Assembly: GCF_001307035.1 (NCBI RefSeq)
Contig: NZ_LKIU01000005.1
Coordinates: 1,694,946 to 1,758,945 of the forward strand
DNA: 64,000 bases
Direction of reading: 5' to 3'
Source: Arthrobacter sp. Edens01
Lineage (GTDB): Bacteria > Actinomycetota > Actinomycetes > Actinomycetales > Micrococcaceae
A program made the translations under genes and the position numbers. Of this stretch, positions 58,601-64,000 are shown piece after piece (positions within the stretch are counted from its first letter, which is position 1; every line of letters starts with the position of its first letter). The notes below the pieces were generated by a model. That model saw only the letters and a program-made list of their open reading frames with translations, ran no database searches and was not told the origin of the DNA.

Positions 58601-58640
58601 CAAAAGGCCGCTCCCCTGAGGGAAGCGGCCTTTTGTTTTT
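58601..58640 (+). terminator. Terminator after the parA-like gene
   Basis: A 12-bp stem (58601-58612 with 58624-58635) with an inner CCC/GGG pairing is followed by TTTTT. The A-rich left flank may also serve the converging merR gene. Confidence 0.88.
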
Positions 58641-58666
58641 GGTTTGGGGCTAAGTTCCGGCAGGAC

Positions 58667-59257
58667 CTAGCTGATCTTGCGTGCTGCGCGGCGGCGGCTC
58701 AGCTCGTCTTCCGGGTAGGAGTGATCGTCAGCGTGCTCACTGGGAAGCTGGGCCAGGCTGCCTTCCACTTCGCGCCAGACACGGCCGACGGCGATGCCGA
58801 AGACTCCCTGTCCGCCCTGGACAAGGTCAATCACTTCGTCTGCGGAAGTGCACTCGTACACGCTGGCGCCGTCGCTCATCAGGGTGATCTGGGCGAGGTC
58901 CTCCACACCGCGTTCCCGCAGGTGCTCCACTGCTGTGCGGATCTGCTGGAGCGAAACCCCAGTGTCCAGCAGGCGCTTGACGACCTTCAGGACCAGGATG
59001 TCCCGGAAGCTGTAGAGGCGCTGTGTGCCTGAGCCGGAGGCACCGCGGACGGCGGGCTCAACCAGGCCGGTACGGGCCCAGTAGTCCAGCTGGCGGTAGG
59101 TGATGCCTGCAGCCTTGCAGGCGGTGGGGCCCCGGTATCCTGCGTCTTCATCCAGGACCGGCAGGTCTTCGGTGAACAGCAGTCCCTGGGCACTTGCCGG
59201 CAGTACCTTGCCGGGGGCTACGGCGCGGTGTTCGCCGGCATCGCCTTTCGGACTCAC
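58667..59257 (-). CDS. MerR-family regulator (Rv1830 type)
   Basis: The 196-residue protein has a MerR winged-helix domain placed after a 35-residue N-terminal tail: GPTACKAAGITYRQLDYWARTGLVEPAVR (about 43-71), then LYSFRDILVLKVVKRLLDTGVSLQQI. The C-terminal half (GVEDLAQITLMSDG, YECTSADEVIDLVQGGQGVF) is the effector or dimer part typical of the Rv1830 group. GTG 59257 has AGGAGG 6 nt upstream. It is the last gene of the garA-ftsR-DUF151-merR set and has its own promoter. Targets are unknown to me. Confidence 0.92.
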   Translation of the reverse strand: MSPKGDAGEHRAVAPGKVLPASAQGLLFTEDLPVLDEDAGYRGPTACKAAGITYRQLDYWARTGLVEPAVRGASGSGTQRLYSFRDILVLKVVKRLLDTGVSLQQIRTAVEHLRERGVEDLAQITLMSDGASVYECTSADEVIDLVQGGQGVFGIAVGRVWREVEGSLAQLPSEHADDHSYPEDELSRRRAARKIS

Positions 59258-59391
59258 TGTTCCTCCTAGTAACGGTCCCCGCGAAGTCTGTAGCCGCACG
59301 GCTACCGAAGTGGAGTGGGACTGTCAGCCTTTGGCTGGACCTGTTCCTGCCGGCAGGGATGCCAGCGTTCTCACTAGTGTGTCTCCGGTAG

Positions 59392-59408
59392 CCCATTGGC
59401 GCAATGGG
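59392..59408. repeat. 7-bp inverted repeat in the merR leader
   Basis: CCCATTG and CAATGGG separated by 3 bp, perfect. It lies about 7-23 nt downstream of the predicted transcription start of the merR gene, so it may be an operator or a leader hairpin. Confidence 0.5.
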
Positions 59409-59422
59409 AACTCTATGCTTCG

Positions 59423-59451
59423 ACGTTAGATCCGCGCGCAGGCAAGGTCAA
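59423..59451 (-). promoter_or_regulatory. Promoter of the merR gene
   Basis: On the minus strand TTGACC (59451-59446), a 17-bp spacer and TAACGT (59428-59423). Predicted start near 59416, giving a leader of about 160 nt. Confidence 0.5.
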
Positions 59452-59488
59452 AGATGCCGCCGGTTTTTTTGAAGCGTGTCGAAAACCG

Positions 59489-59986
59489 TCAGCGCTCAAA
59501 GTCCTCGGGTTCAACGTCCGCCAGGAACTCCCGGAACTGCCTCAGTTCCTGCTCCGCGTTCTCGGTTTCGTCTTCGTCTTCCTCGTCATCGGATTCGGTG
59601 ATCCGGACTCCGGCATCTTCGAGGACAGCATCTGCGCACATAATCGGGCAGCCGGCACGCAGTGCCACTGCGATCGCGTCCGATGCCCGCGAACCAACCC
59701 GTGCGCCGTCGTCGAACACCAGTTCGGCGTGGAAGACCGTGTCCTCCACGGACACCAGCCGGACTTCTGTAACGCGGCGGCCCAGGGCCTTGATCACGCT
59801 GACCATGAGGTCATGGGTCATCGGGCGCGGGGGAACGATTCCCTGCTGCACAAAGGCGATGGCGCTGGCCTCGGGGGCTCCGATCCAGATGGGCAGGTGC
59901 CGCTCCCCCTCAACCTCCTTGAGGAGGACAAGGGGCTGATTGGAAGGCAGTTCGATCCGGACGCCTACAACTTCGACTTCCTGCAT
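59489..59986 (-). CDS. DUF151 (bifunctional nuclease) family protein
   Basis: The 165-residue protein has the DUF151/BFN domain (about 1-125): LLKEVEGERHLPIWIGAPEASAIAF, TEVRLVSVEDTVFHAELVF, GSRASDAIAVALR. An acidic tail follows. Plant members have nuclease activity; the bacterial role (Rv1829 group) is unclear. It starts 5 bp after the ftsR stop, so the two are coupled. Confidence 0.93.
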   Translation of the reverse strand: MQEVEVVGVRIELPSNQPLVLLKEVEGERHLPIWIGAPEASAIAFVQQGIVPPRPMTHDLMVSVIKALGRRVTEVRLVSVEDTVFHAELVFDDGARVGSRASDAIAVALRAGCPIMCADAVLEDAGVRITESDDEEDEDETENAEQELRQFREFLADVEPEDFER

Positions 59987-59991
59987 TCGCT

Positions 59992-60747
59992 TCAGCTCTC
60001 CATCCGGGCTATTTGTCCGTGGACCAGGGCACTGTGCAGGCTGAGGCAGAGATCGCTGATCTCCCGCGCCGTCTCTGCGGCCCGTGCCTGCGACGCGACG
60101 TCCCGTCTGGAGGCAACGGGGGCAACCACGCGTTCCACCAGTCCGATTTCACGGTCCGCCGCGGCCCGGAACGGCCGCAGGTGCCGTGGTTCTATGCCGT
60201 GGGCTTCCAGCTGTCGGCAGGCTTTGGCGACCTTCAGGGCGTGTTCATCATACTGCTGGTCGGGGGCGGTGATAAGGCCGAAGCTGATCAGGCTGCGGAC
60301 CAGCTCCACGGACGCACCGGACTCCGCGACCAGCTCACTGAAAGAAAGCAGCCGTGCCCGGGTACGCGCCGCGAGTTCCTCCGCCAGCTGTTCGGACACA
60401 GCGCGCGGAGCCAGGGTGATGCCGCCGGGAAGGGATTCGGGCCGCTCTCCCCTGTCAACGGCGTCGAGGTAGTCCTTGATGACTTTGAGCGGCAGGTACT
60501 GGTCCCGCTGCAATGCCAGGACAAAACGGAGACGCTCTACATCCTGGGACGTGTATTTCCGGTAGCCGGCCGGCGTGCGCTGCGGCGAAACAAGCCCTTT
60601 TTCCTCCAGGAACCGGATTTTCGACGCGCTGATTCCGGGAAATTCAGCGCTCAGGTCGGCAAGGACCTGCCCGATGTTGAGTACGCGCGGGCGCGCGCGC
60701 TCGGCCGCTGAGCCGAGGGCGCGCCGCGCAGCCTCTGGTCCTGGCAT
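59992..60747 (-). CDS. ftsR: MerR-family regulator FtsR (Rv1828/Cg1631 type)
   Basis: The 251-residue protein has an N-terminal MerR domain (LNIGQVLADLSAEFPGISASKIRFLEEKGLVSPQRT, about 20-54, then YRKYTSQDVERLRFVLALQ) and a long C-terminal helical part. It directly follows the garA/odhI gene, the place of FtsR in Corynebacterium, a reported activator of ftsZ; M. tuberculosis Rv1828 is the orthologue. ftsZ of this organism is in the same window with a dyad in its promoter. The ATG lies 12 bp after the garA stop; AAAGGCGGA precedes it. Confidence 0.92.
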   Translation of the reverse strand: MPGPEAARRALGSAAERARPRVLNIGQVLADLSAEFPGISASKIRFLEEKGLVSPQRTPAGYRKYTSQDVERLRFVLALQRDQYLPLKVIKDYLDAVDRGERPESLPGGITLAPRAVSEQLAEELAARTRARLLSFSELVAESGASVELVRSLISFGLITAPDQQYDEHALKVAKACRQLEAHGIEPRHLRPFRAAADREIGLVERVVAPVASRRDVASQARAAETAREISDLCLSLHSALVHGQIARMES

Positions 60748-60759
60748 CCGCGTCCGCCT

Positions 60760-61230
60760 TTAGGCCGTGCCGGCGGCCGGGCGTGCAGCGTAGAAGGTGA
60801 GCCGGAACTTGCCAATCTGAACTTCGTTGCCGGTGCGCAGCAGCAGGTTGTCCACGCGGTCATTGTTGACGTAGGTCCCGTTCAGGCTCATGGCATCCAC
60901 CACCCGGAATCCTTCGGGCGTACGGCGGAACTCCACGTGCTTGCGCGAGACCGTGACGTCGTCCAGGAAAACGTCGGCATTGGGATGGCGTCCGGCAGTA
61001 GTCACATCCTGGTCCAGCAGGAACCGGGCTCCGGCGTTTGGTCCGGTATGTGCGATGAGCAGGGCCGAGCCGGACGGCAGTGCGGCGACGGCGGCCCGCT
61101 CGTCGGTGCTGAGCTTGGGCTCAATCGATGTGGCATCGGTGATAGGCGGAAGGCTGATCGACGTCGTGTCCTCCGCACTGAAGCCACGCTGATCATCCGC
61201 TCGTGCGGCGTTGAAGTCCTCGCCCGCCAT
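60760..61230 (-). CDS. garA: FHA-domain regulator GarA/OdhI
   Basis: GarA/OdhI inhibits 2-oxoglutarate dehydrogenase (and glutamate dehydrogenase) unless phosphorylated by Ser/Thr kinases. The 156-residue protein has the N-terminal phosphorylation region SAEDTTSISLPP with Thr22-Thr23 (matching the ETTS motif of GarA) and a C-terminal FHA domain (about 55-148) with Arg81, Ser95, His98 and Asn117. ATG 61230 is chosen because GGGAGGA lies upstream; the longer frame to 61290 lacks this. It is the first gene of the garA-ftsR-DUF151 unit and a likely substrate of PASTA kinases. Confidence 0.96.
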   Translation of the reverse strand: MAGEDFNAARADDQRGFSAEDTTSISLPPITDATSIEPKLSTDERAAVAALPSGSALLIAHTGPNAGARFLLDQDVTTAGRHPNADVFLDDVTVSRKHVEFRRTPEGFRVVDAMSLNGTYVNNDRVDNLLLRTGNEVQIGKFRLTFYAARPAAGTA

Positions 61231-61293
61231 GTGTTTCCTCCCCAAAAAGAACCGGCCATCCCGCCGTTGCGGCGGCTGGCCTGTTTCCACTCG

Positions 61294-61314
61294 CTTACCG
61301 TTCGTGCCTTACCG
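61294..61314. repeat. Direct repeat upstream of garA
   Basis: CTTACCG at 61294-61300 and again at 61308-61314 (CGGTAAG on the gene's strand), 14-bp period, with a related CTTAGCC at 61320-61326. It lies 64-84 bp before the garA start and could be a tandem regulator site. Confidence 0.35.
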
Positions 61315-61455
61315 GCTGTCTTAGCCTACCTGTTATGGGGCGTCTGCGGCACAGCAGATTCGCACACCCCTGCGCTTCCCGCTTCCCAGGTGTCCGCAAG
61401 ACGCCAAATGACGTGCTGACGTGGGAGGACCCGCGCCTTCCCGGGACTTTGCATC

Positions 61456-64000
<2,545 letters not shown>

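Noticed and set aside
59392-59440. tRNA-like look (CCCATTG loop CAATGGG resembling a D-arm)
   Set aside because: No acceptor stem, anticodon arm or T-arm can be drawn around it.

Overview
The window is a stretch of ordinary chromosome from a high-GC Gram-positive bacterium, most likely a member of the Micrococcaceae (Arthrobacter-like). The indicators are a mycothione reductase, a polyphosphate glucokinase, Wag31/DivIVA, SepF, a GarA/OdhI FHA protein, a class II (AroG-type) DAHP synthase, a PknL-type PASTA kinase, and many GTG starts that appear to be leaderless. The substrate-recognition motif of MurE (DDPH rather than DNPR) suggests an L-lysine peptidoglycan, as in Arthrobacter. I found 55 protein-coding genes, two of them cut by the window ends. 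I found no rRNA, tRNA, CRISPR array, insertion sequence, prophage or integrated element. No gene-free stretch exceeds about 285 bases.

Layout. 1-1030: end of a serine hydrolase and a small conserved protein. 1175-7855: nitrogen block (amino-acid ABC transporter with a fused binding protein/permease, glnE, a GlnA2-type glutamine synthetase). 8107-13000: panB, a 54-residue SPOR-type protein, map, ppgK, nrdR, hisD. 13002-18069: dnaE, an RluD-family pseudouridine synthase, lspA. 18242-37669: an unusually complete division and cell-wall (dcw) cluster, all on the minus strand, running mraZ-rsmH-ftsL-ftsI-murE-murF-mraY-murD-ftsW-murG-murC-ftsQ-ftsZ-pgeF-yggS-sepF-yggT-wag31, with many 1-11 bp overlaps. 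37951-52545: DUF3040 protein, dinB, a lipoprotein, a polyprenyl diphosphate synthase, an Rv2175c-type DNA-binding protein, a LysM lytic transglycosylase, pknL, aroG, plsC, an esterase, a membrane protein, a ROK glucokinase and a fadD15-type acyl-CoA ligase. 52630-58588: mycothione reductase, pyruvate carboxylase, an orphan ParA. 58667-61230: the garA-ftsR-DUF151-merR signalling block. 61456-64000: a rifampicin-monooxygenase-like flavoprotein and the C-terminal part of a PQQ-type sugar dehydrogenase.

How the genes work together. The dominant theme is envelope growth and its control: lipid II synthesis (MurC-MurG, MraY), septal synthesis (FtsW, FtsI), divisome assembly (FtsZ, SepF, FtsQ, FtsL), polar growth (Wag31), lipoprotein processing (LspA) and wall remodelling (LysM transglycosylase). 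PASTA-kinase signalling (PknL, with the Rv2175c-type protein as a known kinase partner in Mycobacterium) and probable transcription control (MraZ, and the FtsR-type MerR regulator) sit beside it. A second theme is the carbon/nitrogen node: GarA/OdhI, GlnE, glutamine synthetase and pyruvate carboxylase.

I did not find a convincing new biological system. The observations most worth checking are regulatory: a three-box MraZ-like operator, a dyad in the ftsZ promoter, a recurrent TANNNT-N6/7-start pattern implying leaderless transcripts for about nine genes, an MtrA-like repeat in front of the LysM hydrolase, and a small inverted repeat in front of the Rox-like gene.
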